From the NCBI GenBank assembly GCA_020850785.1, contig JADZDZ010000203.1, forward strand, positions 1-8,438: a stretch of DNA of 8,438 nucleotides. Direction: 5' to 3'. The notes below the pieces were generated by a model. That model did not search any database. It was not told the DNA's origin and worked only from the letters and a program-made list of their open reading frames with translations. Shown one piece after another: positions 1 through 6,518 of this stretch. Source of the stretch: Candidatus Sumerlaeota bacterium. Lineage in GTDB: Bacteria; Sumerlaeota; Sumerlaeia; SLMS01. The position numbers were made by a program, and so were the translations under genes. Numbering within the stretch: position 1 is the stretch's first letter; the number at the start of each line of letters is the position of its first letter.

Positions 1-713
1 GCGACGCGCACCGCCAGTGTGTAGGGGGTGAACGATTTTTCCGGGATCAGGATGCGCAGCAAACCGGGAAAGCTGCATGGCAGGCGCTCCTCGCGATCTG
101 AAAAATCCGATGGCGTGCGCGGTGCGACGCCCGGCGCCGTCTTCACGTCGAAACCCAGCTTCACCGGCAGCGGCGTGGTCATCGTTGTGGGTGCCATCGT
201 CTGCGAACTTGCAATCGGCGGTGGCGACGGCTGGGGCACTTGGGGGGGTGTCACCAGCGAAATCGGGGCGGTCGTTTTCGGCAGGTGTTGCTGCGGAACA
301 GCAATGTCGTAGCGCCTGCGCGCTTCGCGCGAACGATTGACGGGGCGCTCCAGTTGTGAAACTTCCGGCCTTGGAAACGGCGAGGGGCTGCGCGGTTTTT
401 CCACTTCGTCGGACTGCGGTGGCGGTGGCCCCTGATCCTCCTGTTCCGCCGCAGCGGAATGATCCACCTGCTCTTCCGGGCTGCTCCCCTTTTGAGGCGT
501 GCCGTGCACATCATCGCCGTGCAGCGGCTTTCCCGCGCCCGGCGCCGCAAATCTGTAGCCACCGAAGCCCGTCGCTGGTTGGCGTGGCGGTCCCGGCTGA
601 TTATTATCCGATCGTGGATTCTTACCTGAATTCATATGGCCTGCGGAGGGAACTTCCTGTGCTTCCTGCCAACGGTGCCTGCTTTTCGTTTGGGAACCAG
701 TCTCCCCAGTCAT
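1..713 (-). CDS. Proline-rich hypothetical protein, 3' end outside window
   Basis: I do not recognise this protein. The minus-strand frame stays open from an ATG at 713-711 to the window edge, about 237 codons, with no stop, so the C-terminus is missing. It follows the membrane-protein gene at 769-1371 in the same direction after about 55 nt, which suggests one operon. Roughly the first 180 residues are low-complexity, rich in Pro, Gln, Glu and Ser, with no hydrophobic segment or signal peptide. The last 50 or so visible residues look more folded (VKLGFDVKTAPG, then GLLRILIPEKSFTPYTL) and may begin a domain. The start is uncertain: a GTG lies at 716-714 and another in-frame ATG at 635-633, and none has a convincing Shine-Dalgarno. 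Overlapping plus-strand frames have the less plausible composition. The Pro-rich linker suggests a protein spanning a distance or binding partners, but that is inference. Confidence 0.55.
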   Translation of the reverse strand, partial: MTGETGSQTKSRHRWQEAQEVPSAGHMNSGKNPRSDNNQPGPPRQPATGFGGYRFAAPGAGKPLHGDDVHGTPQKGSSPEEQVDHSAAAEQEDQGPPPPQSDEVEKPRSPSPFPRPEVSQLERPVNRSREARRRYDIAVPQQHLPKTTAPISLVTPPQVPQPSPPPIASSQTMAPTTMTTPLPVKLGFDVKTAPGVAPRTPSDFSDREERLPCSFPGLLRILIPEKSFTPYTLAVRV

Positions 714-768
714 CACGTTTAAGGGAGGGCGTTTGTCGTCTCAACCCAAACAGACGGATTGAGCGCGG

Positions 769-1371
769 TTACCGATCAATCATTGATAGGTTGATCATAG
801 ATGGCAAGCGACTTTGGAATCGTTCAAGAATCAACAGCTCCCCCGCCGGTGATGGGAAGAACACCAAGTCAAACCTGCGGCAAAAATGCTCCATCGCGTC
901 CGGTGATTCCATCCGTGGAAGGATTGCGCAACTGCCTCCCTTCTTCAGCCGGTAAATCAGCCCCTCCGGCGGCACCGCCAAGGGAATCCTCCCCTGAAGC
1001 TCCAAAACAACCCCTAGATTCTGAAGCTGCGTCGCGATCTTTTCCGGCCCGCCCGCGACGTTCGGACCTGATGGCGGATCGGGCATCGGCGAAGGTGGCG
1101 CGGCGGGTACCTCCGCCTCTGTGGCCTCCACGACCGGACGGACTTCCCGGAGCATTGGACCGCTGAGGAGCGCCGCCTGCAGTTGTTCCTCCTCGAACCG
1201 CCGTTCCTCCTCCGAGGCGTCGCCGGCAATGCGACCCATCCCCATTAGCAGCTTCCAGCCGATGTAGCAGAGCACCGCGACAAGCCCCACCATCAGGATA
1301 ATCCAGAGCAGTTGATCGAGGCCGGAGGAAGGGGAACTGGCTGCCAAGGGAGTCGGACTATCCTTTCGCAC
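769..1371 (-). CDS. Single-pass membrane protein of unknown function
   Basis: A 200-residue protein from a GTG start at 1371-1369. I do not recognise the family. Residues 20-43 form one strong membrane helix (DQLLWIILMVGLVAVLCYIG), followed by a charged Glu/Arg helix (about 52-66), a Pro/Glu-rich linker (about 85-106) and a C-terminal domain of about 95 residues with alternating hydrophobic and polar stretches and Cys148 and Cys164. The short, uncharged N-terminus followed by Lys40 and Arg47 after the helix predicts N-out/C-in by the positive-inside rule, though the signal is weak. No catalytic motif is visible. The Shine-Dalgarno is poor, so the start is less certain than the frame. It leads the gene at 1-713 and is divergent from the redoxin gene at 1592. 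Organisation as anchor, linker and small domain resembles a scaffold or envelope adaptor, but this is only architecture. Confidence 0.7.
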   Translation of the reverse strand: MRKDSPTPLAASSPSSGLDQLLWIILMVGLVAVLCYIGWKLLMGMGRIAGDASEEERRFEEEQLQAALLSGPMLREVRPVVEATEAEVPAAPPSPMPDPPSGPNVAGGPEKIATQLQNLGVVLELQGRIPLAVPPEGLIYRLKKGGSCAILPRMESPDAMEHFCRRFDLVFFPSPAGELLILERFQSRLPSMINLSMIDR

Positions 1372-1591
1372 CTGCGCGCAAATCTGTGACAGGACGGCGC
1401 TTATTCTGGCCCGTCAGAGCCCCGCCTTGTCACCCCCAAACCGCCGCGCAACGCCCTGAAGTCGGACAATTTTCCCGCTTTTTCAGGCATTTCCCCTCTT
1501 GCCGCAGCGCACGGGACTGGAATTTGCTCCCCCACTTGTCATAACGCGGGTGACGGATTCCTCGCGATAACATTTCAGGAGACTGCATTCC
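1372..1591. other. Divergent intergenic region
   Basis: These 220 nt separate the minus-strand membrane-protein gene from the plus-strand redoxin gene and must hold promoters for both. I see no confident sigma70 pair. TTGTCA at 1536-1541 and GATAAC at 1566-1571 are 24 nt apart, which is too far. The redoxin has a clear Shine-Dalgarno AGGAG at 1577-1581, 10 nt before its ATG. GTGACA (1386-1391) and TGTCAC (1428-1433) form a short inverted pair of doubtful meaning. Confidence 0.4.
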
Positions 1592-2344
1592 ATGAAGAAG
1601 AGCTTCTTGCTGTCATGCATCCTTGCCGCAGCTTTTGCGGTGGGTGCCACCACAACCGCCCGCGCCCACGAAGGCTGCGCCGCCTCCGCCTGTTCCTCGG
1701 CGGAAAAGGTCGCCGCCTGCGCCGACAACGGTGCTGCCGTTGACATGGACAAGGGAGGCGCCGCCAAGGAGAACGTTGCCGAAGGCTACAAGCTTGGCCA
1801 GAAGGTCCCCAATTTCACGCTGAAAGACTCCGAAGGGAAAGATCACTCCCTCGCCGATCTTAACAAGGACAAGATCGTCGCGGTGATTTTCTTTAACCAG
1901 TCCTGCCCCTTCGTGCAGGAAATGGAATCCCGCATCAACGCCTTCGCCAAGGACTACGCCGCCAAAGGCGTCAGCGTTGTTGCCATTGATGCCGGCGTGA
2001 ACAACAAGCCCGAAGATATCGCCAAGAAGGCGAAGACCCTTAATTTCCCCATCCTGCTCAACCCCGATTCCGACCTGGCCCAGAAGTTCGGTGCCACGCG
2101 CACACCGGAAGTTTTCCTGCTGGATAAGAACGGCGTGGTTCAGTACCACGGCATGTTCGACAACGGCGAGAAGGGCGCGGAGGCCAACAGCCGCAAGACC
2201 CCCGCTCAGGACGCAACTGATGCGCTGCTGGCCGGCAAGGAAGTCGCCGTGAAGGAAACCGACGCCTTCGGTTGCACCATCAAGTTCAAGAAGGTCGCGG
2301 ACAACAAGCATCACGACGCCGAAAAGAAGGAAAAGAAGAGCTGA
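1592..2344 (+). CDS. Exported PRX_like1-type redoxin (AhpC/TSA superfamily)
   Basis: A 250-residue secreted thioredoxin-fold protein. Residues 1-25 are a Sec signal peptide (KK, then a hydrophobic core, ending ARA), so it should act in the periplasm or envelope. The mature N-terminus (26-60) carries three cysteines (29, 34, 43) before the redoxin domain, which starts near KLGQKVPNFTL (67-77). The active-site region is FFNQSCPFVQEM with Cys105, and the domain ends in GCTIKFK (Cys228). The CPFV site plus a terminal GC-[ST]-IK-[WF]-K motif is typical of the PRX_like1 group (cd02969), whose exact biochemistry is poorly known; thiol or peroxide reduction is the family expectation. The last 15 residues are Lys/Glu/His-rich and dispensable-looking. 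The start has AGGAG 10 nt upstream. A strong terminator follows, and a second exported thioredoxin-like gene lies 95 nt downstream on the same strand. Family call is firm, substrate unknown. Confidence 0.88.
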   Translation: MKKSFLLSCILAAAFAVGATTTARAHEGCAASACSSAEKVAACADNGAAVDMDKGGAAKENVAEGYKLGQKVPNFTLKDSEGKDHSLADLNKDKIVAVIFFNQSCPFVQEMESRINAFAKDYAAKGVSVVAIDAGVNNKPEDIAKKAKTLNFPILLNPDSDLAQKFGATRTPEVFLLDKNGVVQYHGMFDNGEKGAEANSRKTPAQDATDALLAGKEVAVKETDAFGCTIKFKKVADNKHHDAEKKEKKS

Positions 2345-2364
2345 TTTTTCTGCTCTTGAAAATG

Positions 2365-2403
2365 AAATCGGCGCTGGAGAATTCCAGCGCCGATTTTTCT
2401 TTC
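2365..2403 (+). terminator. Rho-independent terminator after redoxin gene
   Basis: A perfect 13-bp stem (2366-2378 with 2383-2395, extendable by A2365-T2396) closes on a 4-nt loop, GAAT. The 3' arm runs into TTTTT-C-TTT (2394-2403). It lies about 20 nt after the redoxin stop and only about 37 nt before the start of the next gene, so it may attenuate rather than isolate that gene. Confidence 0.85.
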
Positions 2404-2439
2404 CCAAAAAATTCACCACCACACCGCAAAGAACAAAAA

Positions 2440-3018
2440 ATGAAGCACCTTCTCTCGATCCTCTTATTCACCATTTTTCTGGCCGCTGCGGGCACCTCCC
2501 ACGCGGCGCCACCTCCCGCGCCCGGCGCCAAGGATTCACCGACCACGGGGACCCTCACCTTCCCCGCCGCAGGCGAACTCCCAATGCTGCAATCCATCAA
2601 GGATATTCAGGCCGTCACGACGGGGCATGGCTCCGACCTTTTGGTGGTGAATTTCTGGGCGACCTTCTGCGCACCCTGCGTGGAGGAAATGCCCTACTTT
2701 GTGCAATTATCCCAGAAATATCCCGAAAAACGCGTCCGCGGTGTGGGCCTCACCGTGGACCTGAAATCGCAGGTCGAATCGGTCGTGAAACCCTTCCTGA
2801 AGGAGAAGGGAATTCCCTACGCAAACTTCCACCTCTATGCCGACGATCAGGGGGACGTGATCAAGTTCTTCTCCAAGGATTGGGACGGTGCCCTTCCCGT
2901 CACTTTCTTTTACGACAAGTCGGGAAACCAGATCGGCCATTTTCTTGAGCCCGTCACTGCGGAACAATTGAATGGCGAAGTCGAAAAATTGCTGAAGCAA
3001 ATCGACGAAAAGAAATAA
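2440..3018 (+). CDS. Exported TlpA/ResA-like thioredoxin-fold protein
   Basis: A 192-residue protein from ATG 2440. This start is chosen because it gives a signal peptide at once (MKHLLSILLFTIFLAAAGTS, cleavage likely after HA at 21-22); the same frame is open upstream into the previous gene, but that part is not coding-like. After a Pro-rich linker (about 23-37) comes a thioredoxin fold: VVNFWATFCAPC with the CxxC pair Cys77/Cys80 (CAPC), EEMP after it, and the cis-proline loop LPVTFFYD (Pro153). These features mark the TlpA/ResA group, membrane-proximal thiol-disulfide reductases that often serve cytochrome c maturation or periplasmic disulfide reduction. No ccm or ccs gene is in the window, so the partner is unknown. 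No N-terminal anchor persists after cleavage, so it is probably soluble. The Shine-Dalgarno is weak (AAAGAA). It converges on the TonB/TolA-like gene. Confidence 0.88.
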   Translation: MKHLLSILLFTIFLAAAGTSHAAPPPAPGAKDSPTTGTLTFPAAGELPMLQSIKDIQAVTTGHGSDLLVVNFWATFCAPCVEEMPYFVQLSQKYPEKRVRGVGLTVDLKSQVESVVKPFLKEKGIPYANFHLYADDQGDVIKFFSKDWDGALPVTFFYDKSGNQIGHFLEPVTAEQLNGEVEKLLKQIDEKK

Positions 3019-3038
3019 CAACTTTCTGGGAAAATCAC

Positions 3039-3077
3039 AGACGGGCGGGGGGGTCGATCATCCCCCGCCCGTCTTCT
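3039..3077. terminator. Hairpin between convergent genes, likely bidirectional terminator
   Basis: AGACGGGCGGGGG (3039-3051) pairs perfectly with CCCCCGCCCGTCT (3062-3074), giving a 13-bp GC-rich stem with a 10-nt loop. On the plus strand it is followed by TCTTCTTGT, a weak T-tract; on the minus strand by TGTGATTTTCC. It sits between the stops of the convergent TlpA-like (+) and TonB/TolA-like (-) genes and so probably ends transcription of both. Confidence 0.75.
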
Positions 3078-3095
3078 TGTATAGATGTCTATACA
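3078..3095. repeat. Perfect inverted repeat TGTATAGA-tg-TCTATACA
   Basis: Two perfect 8-bp arms (3078-3085 and 3088-3095) flank a 2-nt centre, directly after the GC hairpin and 9 nt before the stop of the TonB/TolA-like gene. The near-zero spacer looks more like a dimeric protein-binding site than an RNA hairpin, but its place between two 3' ends is odd for an operator. Function unknown. Confidence 0.6.
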
Positions 3096-3104
3096 GCCCC
3101 CGGC

Positions 3105-4346
3105 TCAGTCCTGAAACGAGAAGGAAATTTCCACGTCTGCGGAATCCTTTTCAAAGTCATCGGGGAAGGGCGGAAAGTTCTTCGTCGATTCCAACGCGTT
3201 CATCGCAATTTCGTCGAGGTCGGGGCTGCCGCACGACTTGCTGATGCGCATGTTGCTCAGGCGCCCTGAACGGCTGATCGTCACGCTGACAATCGTCGCG
3301 ATGTCCTTCTCCTTGTCCGGCGGAACGAGGAAATAGCGCGCCACCCGCGCCAGCGCCTCCTTGGCATAATTGTCAGACAAACCAAGTCCTTTCAATGTTG
3401 TAGGACCGCTCGTCGCCTGCCCCAGAGGATTCCCGCCAATCCCCTTTCCCGTTGCGGGACCTCCACCACCCGGCAGGCCGCTACCCACGGGAACGCCGGG
3501 AATCGAATGGCCGCCCGCCTTCGCATCCGCGTGCATTTTCTTCAGCGCCGCCATCATGTCCTTCGAGGCGTTGGCGTTCGTGCCATTGCCCGAATGAGCC
3601 GCCCTGATGTTGGAGGGATTCACCGGCGCGGGGCGCAGCTTCGAGGCCTTCTCCGGGGTCAGCGCCGCGTTCCTCTTTCTGGCTTCAGCCTCAGCGAGTT
3701 GCCGCTCTTTTTCCTTCTTTTCCGCTTCCGCCTTCTTTTCCGCCTCCGCCTTGGCCTTTTTCTCCGCCAATTCCTTTTCGCGAGCCTTTTTTTCAGCGGC
3801 CTCTTTTTCTTTTTTCTCCGCCAAATCCCTGGCTTTCTTTTCCTCCTCCTTTTTCTTCTTTTCCTCTTCCTTCTTCTTGTTGATCAGGATGGCGTTTTCA
3901 TCCTCCTGCACCTTTGTTTCAGCCTTCTCGATCTTCTTTTCCGGCTTGGGCGCGGCGGTTGGTTCCGGCGGTGCGGGCGTTGCGACAGGCGCGGCGGGCT
4001 TCTCAGGCTCCGGTCCCGGCGCTGCGGGAATTTCCTTGGTTTCCGGCTCATTTGCCGGGGGCGGAGGCGGCGCCTCCTCCTCGGCGGCGGCCTCCTGCGC
4101 CTTCGCCTCTTCCTTCTGCGCGGGCGGGGGAGCGGAGGTGATTAGGCGATCCGGCCGCGTGGGGTCCCCGCCGTCCCCCTTCAACAACTGGGCGACCGTC
4201 AGGGCCTTTCCGTCGGGCGTGCCGTTCAAATTTGCGGGCGTTGTTTCCACCGTGCTGATGTAAAATGCCACGGCAAAAAATAACACATGGGTAATAACGG
4301 AAAATAAAGCCGCTGGCTTCATGCTGTGAGCGGATTTTTTTTTCAC
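3105..4346 (-). CDS. TonB/TolA-like energy transducer
   Basis: A 413-residue protein spanning the periplasm, linking the inner-membrane proton channel to outer-membrane partners. From the start: Lys-rich cytoplasmic end, one membrane helix (12-31), Pro/Ala/Glu-rich stretch (72-135), long Lys/Glu/Ala coiled coil (about 138-226), Gly-rich spacer (about 275-320) and a C-terminal TonB_C-type domain (322-413) with VTISRSGRLSNMRI, SPDLDE and FPPFPDDF. The helical Lys/Glu/Ala middle is TolA-like. No Pal, TolB or TonB-dependent receptor gene is present to decide between Tol and Ton. The GTG at 4346 is preferred over a TTG at 4370, because it has a Shine-Dalgarno (4354-4359) and sits 1 nt after the TolR-like stop, implying translational coupling. 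Codons 2-4 are a run of nine A. Cys372 in the C-domain is the only cysteine. Confidence 0.9.
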   Translation of the reverse strand: MKKKSAHSMKPAALFSVITHVLFFAVAFYISTVETTPANLNGTPDGKALTVAQLLKGDGGDPTRPDRLITSAPPPAQKEEAKAQEAAAEEEAPPPPPANEPETKEIPAAPGPEPEKPAAPVATPAPPEPTAAPKPEKKIEKAETKVQEDENAILINKKKEEEKKKKEEEKKARDLAEKKEKEAAEKKAREKELAEKKAKAEAEKKAEAEKKEKERQLAEAEARKRNAALTPEKASKLRPAPVNPSNIRAAHSGNGTNANASKDMMAALKKMHADAKAGGHSIPGVPVGSGLPGGGGPATGKGIGGNPLGQATSGPTTLKGLGLSDNYAKEALARVARYFLVPPDKEKDIATIVSVTISRSGRLSNMRISKSCGSPDLDEIAMNALESTKNFPPFPDDFEKDSADVEISFSFQD

Positions 4347-4347
4347 G

Positions 4348-4767
4348 CTATTTTCCCTTTTCAGTAACAATTCCGATGTTGTCGATTCCGTTGCTGCGAA
4401 GTTCGTTCATCAGTTTCGCCATGTCGTCCCATGGCACCTGACTGTCCGCTTCCAGCGCGACCACCTTGTTGGATTCGTAGTTCTTCGCGCTGGCCACTTG
4501 GCGCGCGATGCTGTCCAGATCGGTTTCCTGACCATCCACGTAGTAGACTGTGCCAGCCCTGTTTCTGTTGCTAACCTGAATACTGACAGGCTTCTTGCTG
4601 TCTGTCATTTTCGACTCCTTCACCTTGGGCAGCTCCATGTCGATGCTGTAGCGCACCGCCGGAGCGACCACCATGAAGGAGATGAGCAGCACGAAGCAGA
4701 TATCCAGCAGCGAGGTGACGTTGATGCCGGATTCGATGTGTCGGGTTCTGCGATTTAGTCTCCTCAT
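4348..4767 (-). CDS. ExbD/TolR family biopolymer transport protein
   Basis: A 139-residue protein, the usual size for ExbD/TolR. A basic cytoplasmic end (MRRLNRRTRHIE) leads into one membrane helix (about 15-38) with the conserved pore aspartate at Asp22 in VTSLLDICFVLL. The periplasmic part follows, with the typical QVSNRNRAGTVYYVDGQ and VVALEADSQVPW segments and a terminal IGIVTEKG strand. In this family the aspartate carries protons in the channel formed with the TolQ/ExbB pentamer, turning proton-motive force into movement of TonB or TolA. The ATG overlaps the stop of the TolQ-like gene by 4 nt (ATGA), and the stop lies 1 nt before the next start, so the three genes are tightly coupled. 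TolR versus ExbD cannot be settled from sequence alone. Confidence 0.93.
   Translation of the reverse strand: MRRLNRRTRHIESGINVTSLLDICFVLLISFMVVAPAVRYSIDMELPKVKESKMTDSKKPVSIQVSNRNRAGTVYYVDGQETDLDSIARQVASAKNYESNKVVALEADSQVPWDDMAKLMNELRSNGIDNIGIVTEKGK
4354..4359 (-). promoter_or_regulatory. Ribosome binding site deciding the TonB/TolA-like start
   Basis: AAGGGA on the minus strand lies inside the last codons of the TolR-like gene, 7 nt before a GTG (4346-4344). The alternative TTG at 4370 has no comparable signal, so translation most likely starts at the GTG by coupling with the upstream gene. Confidence 0.65.
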
Positions 4768-5504
4768 TTCGGCCGCACCCCGTGCTGGAGAATCTGCTTC
4801 CGCACCGCATTTTCAATTTCGTGCGCGAAGCTTTCCATGCTGGAGCCGAGCTTGTGAATTTCCGTGGTAAAATAGTTGTAGGCGACGAGGGCGGGAATGG
4901 CGGCAATTAATCCGAAAATTGTCACCATTAATGCCGTGGAAATTCCCGGCGCCAGCGACGTCAGCGTTGCACCCTCTGCGTGGCCGAGCGCCTGAAATGC
5001 TGCAAGAACGCCCCACACTGTGCCGAAAAGCCCAATAAATGGGGCCAAAGTCGAAATTGTTCCCAAGATCGCGAGGTTGCTTTGCAGCTTCGATTCCTCC
5101 TGGGAAATTGTCCGCATCAAAATGCCTTCGATGGTATTTTTTGCAATTTCCAGTCGATTATCGACGGGCATGTCTTTCTTAAATTCGAACCAATTCTCCT
5201 GCCGACATTCGACGTAGGTTTCCTTGAGCAGCTTCGCGATGGGGCTTTCGGGGTAGCGCTTCGCCGCCATGTACAGCGTTTCCCAACTGCCGTCGCTGTC
5301 CACCAACTCCTGAAAGTCCTCCGTCTGGCGTTTGATTCGCCAGATGACCAGAAATTTGAAGAAGATGATGGAGAGGGAATAGATGGAGGTGATGGTGAGG
5401 GCGACCAGACAGATCCAGCCGACGGTGTCGTTGTTGCGGATCGCTTCGATCACATCAACAGATTCACCAACAGAGAGGAGGCCAGCGGGGTTGATTTGCA
5501 GCAT
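4764..5504 (-). CDS. MotA/TolQ/ExbB proton channel family protein
   Basis: A 246-residue protein with three membrane helices, near 28-54, 145-172 and 184-210, separated by a cytoplasmic loop of about 90 residues as in TolQ/ExbB. Diagnostic segments are FIGLFGTVWGVLAAFQ (156-171) and LAPGISTALMVTIFGLIAAIPALVAYN (184-210), with the pore threonines Thr162 and Thr195 both kept. The usual AEAL of the second motif reads STAL here. The protein forms the oligomeric channel around the TolR/ExbD helices. It starts 63 nt after the parB stop in the same direction and overlaps the TolR-like gene by ATGA. No good Shine-Dalgarno precedes ATG 5504, so the exact start is less certain; no membrane helix depends on it. 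Its neighbour with a long coiled coil favours a Tol-type system. Confidence 0.93.
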   Translation of the reverse strand: MLQINPAGLLSVGESVDVIEAIRNNDTVGWICLVALTITSIYSLSIIFFKFLVIWRIKRQTEDFQELVDSDGSWETLYMAAKRYPESPIAKLLKETYVECRQENWFEFKKDMPVDNRLEIAKNTIEGILMRTISQEESKLQSNLAILGTISTLAPFIGLFGTVWGVLAAFQALGHAEGATLTSLAPGISTALMVTIFGLIAAIPALVAYNYFTTEIHKLGSSMESFAHEIENAVRKQILQHGVRPK

Positions 5505-5567
5505 GAGCGTGACTCGAACGGGAGAATTCAGGCCCCGGTGTCCGAGTCGCGACGTGCTTGAAATCCC

Positions 5568-6518
5568 TTATGTTACCTCAAAATTCACGGCCTGAAAGAA
5601 ACGTTCGAGTTCGTCGTGATTCTGAAACGGGATTTCAATTCTTCCACTGTTGCCGTCGCGAGTTTGGATCCTGATCCGGCAGCCTAAGTGCTCCATGAGT
5701 CGGTCTTGTAAACTCACAATGTCAAGTCTCTCATCGGCTTTCGAATTGTCTTTTTTTAAGCCGGACTTTGTGGGGGGGCCGCCCTTCTGGTAGGCGATGG
5801 CGAGTTTCTCCGCCTGACGCACGGAAAGGCCCTTGTCGAGAATGTCCTGGCGCAGGCGCTGGCGGTAGAAACTGTCGTCGATGCTGAGGATTGCGCGCGC
5901 ATGGCCCGGCGTAAGTAGGCCATCTTCAACGTCCTTAAGTGCATCACTTCCGAGCTTCAGCAAGCGAAGGGAATTTACCACGGTGGTGCGGTTCTTCCCG
6001 ACGCGCTGGGCGATTTGTTCATGGGTCCATCCGAAACTGTCGGCAAGGGCGCGGTAGGCCTTGGCCTCTTCCACGGGATTCAGGTCGTCGCGCTGGACGT
6101 TCTCAACGATGGCGACCTCCAGCATCTCCTCTTCCGTGAAGGAGGAAATGAGCGCGGGGATTTCCTTCAGGCCCGCCAGTTCCGCCGCCCGATAACGCCG
6201 CTCCCCTGCGACGAGGAAGTATCCCCCCTCCTGTTTGTCTTTGGTCAGGAGGACCGGCTGGAGGATGCCGTGGTTAAGGATGGAGTCGCGGAGTTCGTGC
6301 AACGCCTCTTCCTTGAAGGTTTGGCGTGGCTGGCGAGGATTGGGTTTGATCATGCCGAGGGCGACGCGCTGGACGCCGGCCTGATCGCCACTTGCGACGG
6401 GAGGAAGGCTGGGGGCTGGGGAGGCGGGGTGGCTTGCCGGGGACGCGACGGGAACAGGCCGTGCCCCCATGAGGACGCTTAATCCTTTGCCAAGGGCGGA
6501 TTTGCGATTGGTGCTCAT
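5568..6518 (-). CDS. parB: Chromosome partitioning protein ParB (Spo0J family)
   Basis: A 316-residue DNA-binding CTPase that loads at parS and spreads along DNA to organise the origin region. The N-terminal ALGKGLSVLMG (8-18) is the conserved ParA-stimulating end. After a Pro/Ala/Ser linker (about 21-45) come NPRQPR (60-65), the GERRYRAA CTP-binding box (105-112) and ENVQRDDLNPVEEA (139-152). The helix-turn-helix is about 165-187 (THEQIAQRVGKNRTTVVNSL), then a central domain to about 235, a charged linker and a C-terminal dimerisation domain (about 265-316). All key boxes are intact. AGGA (6530-6527) sits 8 nt before the ATG, and the ATG overlaps the parA stop by ATGA, so parA and parB are translationally coupled. 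A consensus parS lies within parA. Confidence 0.97.
   Translation of the reverse strand: MSTNRKSALGKGLSVLMGARPVPVASPASHPASPAPSLPPVASGDQAGVQRVALGMIKPNPRQPRQTFKEEALHELRDSILNHGILQPVLLTKDKQEGGYFLVAGERRYRAAELAGLKEIPALISSFTEEEMLEVAIVENVQRDDLNPVEEAKAYRALADSFGWTHEQIAQRVGKNRTTVVNSLRLLKLGSDALKDVEDGLLTPGHARAILSIDDSFYRQRLRQDILDKGLSVRQAEKLAIAYQKGGPPTKSGLKKDNSKADERLDIVSLQDRLMEHLGCRIRIQTRDGNSGRIEIPFQNHDELERFFQAVNFEVT

Noticed and set aside
774..796. Inverted repeat GATCAA-N11-TTGATC at the end of the membrane-protein gene
   Set aside because: It is short, lies in the last codons (repeated Met-Ile and Asn/Ser codons) and lacks a T-tract on the gene's strand, so a terminator is not supported.
356..955. Plus-strand open frame of 199 codons
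   Set aside because: It overlaps two minus-strand genes, has odd composition and no ribosome binding site, and the minus frames fit operon spacing better.
1592..1618. Lipoprotein signal (LLSC, Cys9) in the redoxin
   Set aside because: Cys9 is too near the N-terminus and lies inside the hydrophobic core; a type I site (ARA) at 23-25 fits better.
1613..2422. Minus-strand open frame of 269 codons across the redoxin gene
   Set aside because: The plus strand has a signal peptide, Shine-Dalgarno, conserved redoxin motifs and a terminator; the antisense frame has none and runs through the terminator.
3078..3095. LexA/SOS box interpretation of the palindrome
   Set aside because: The spacing is TGT-N12-ACA, not CTGT-N8-ACAG, and it is not upstream of a gene.
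3507..4263. Long plus-strand open frames opposite the TonB/TolA-like gene (212 and 218 codons)
   Set aside because: They are antisense images of the Lys/Glu/Ala coiled coil and give Phe/Leu/Arg/Ser runs of no natural composition, while the minus frame has clear domains.
5511..5548. tRNA-like T-arm or inverted repeat (GACTCG / CGAGTC) between parB and the TolQ-like gene
   Set aside because: GTTCGAGTC on the minus strand resembles a T-loop but has no matching T stem, anticodon arm or acceptor; 6-bp arms 26 nt apart are weak.
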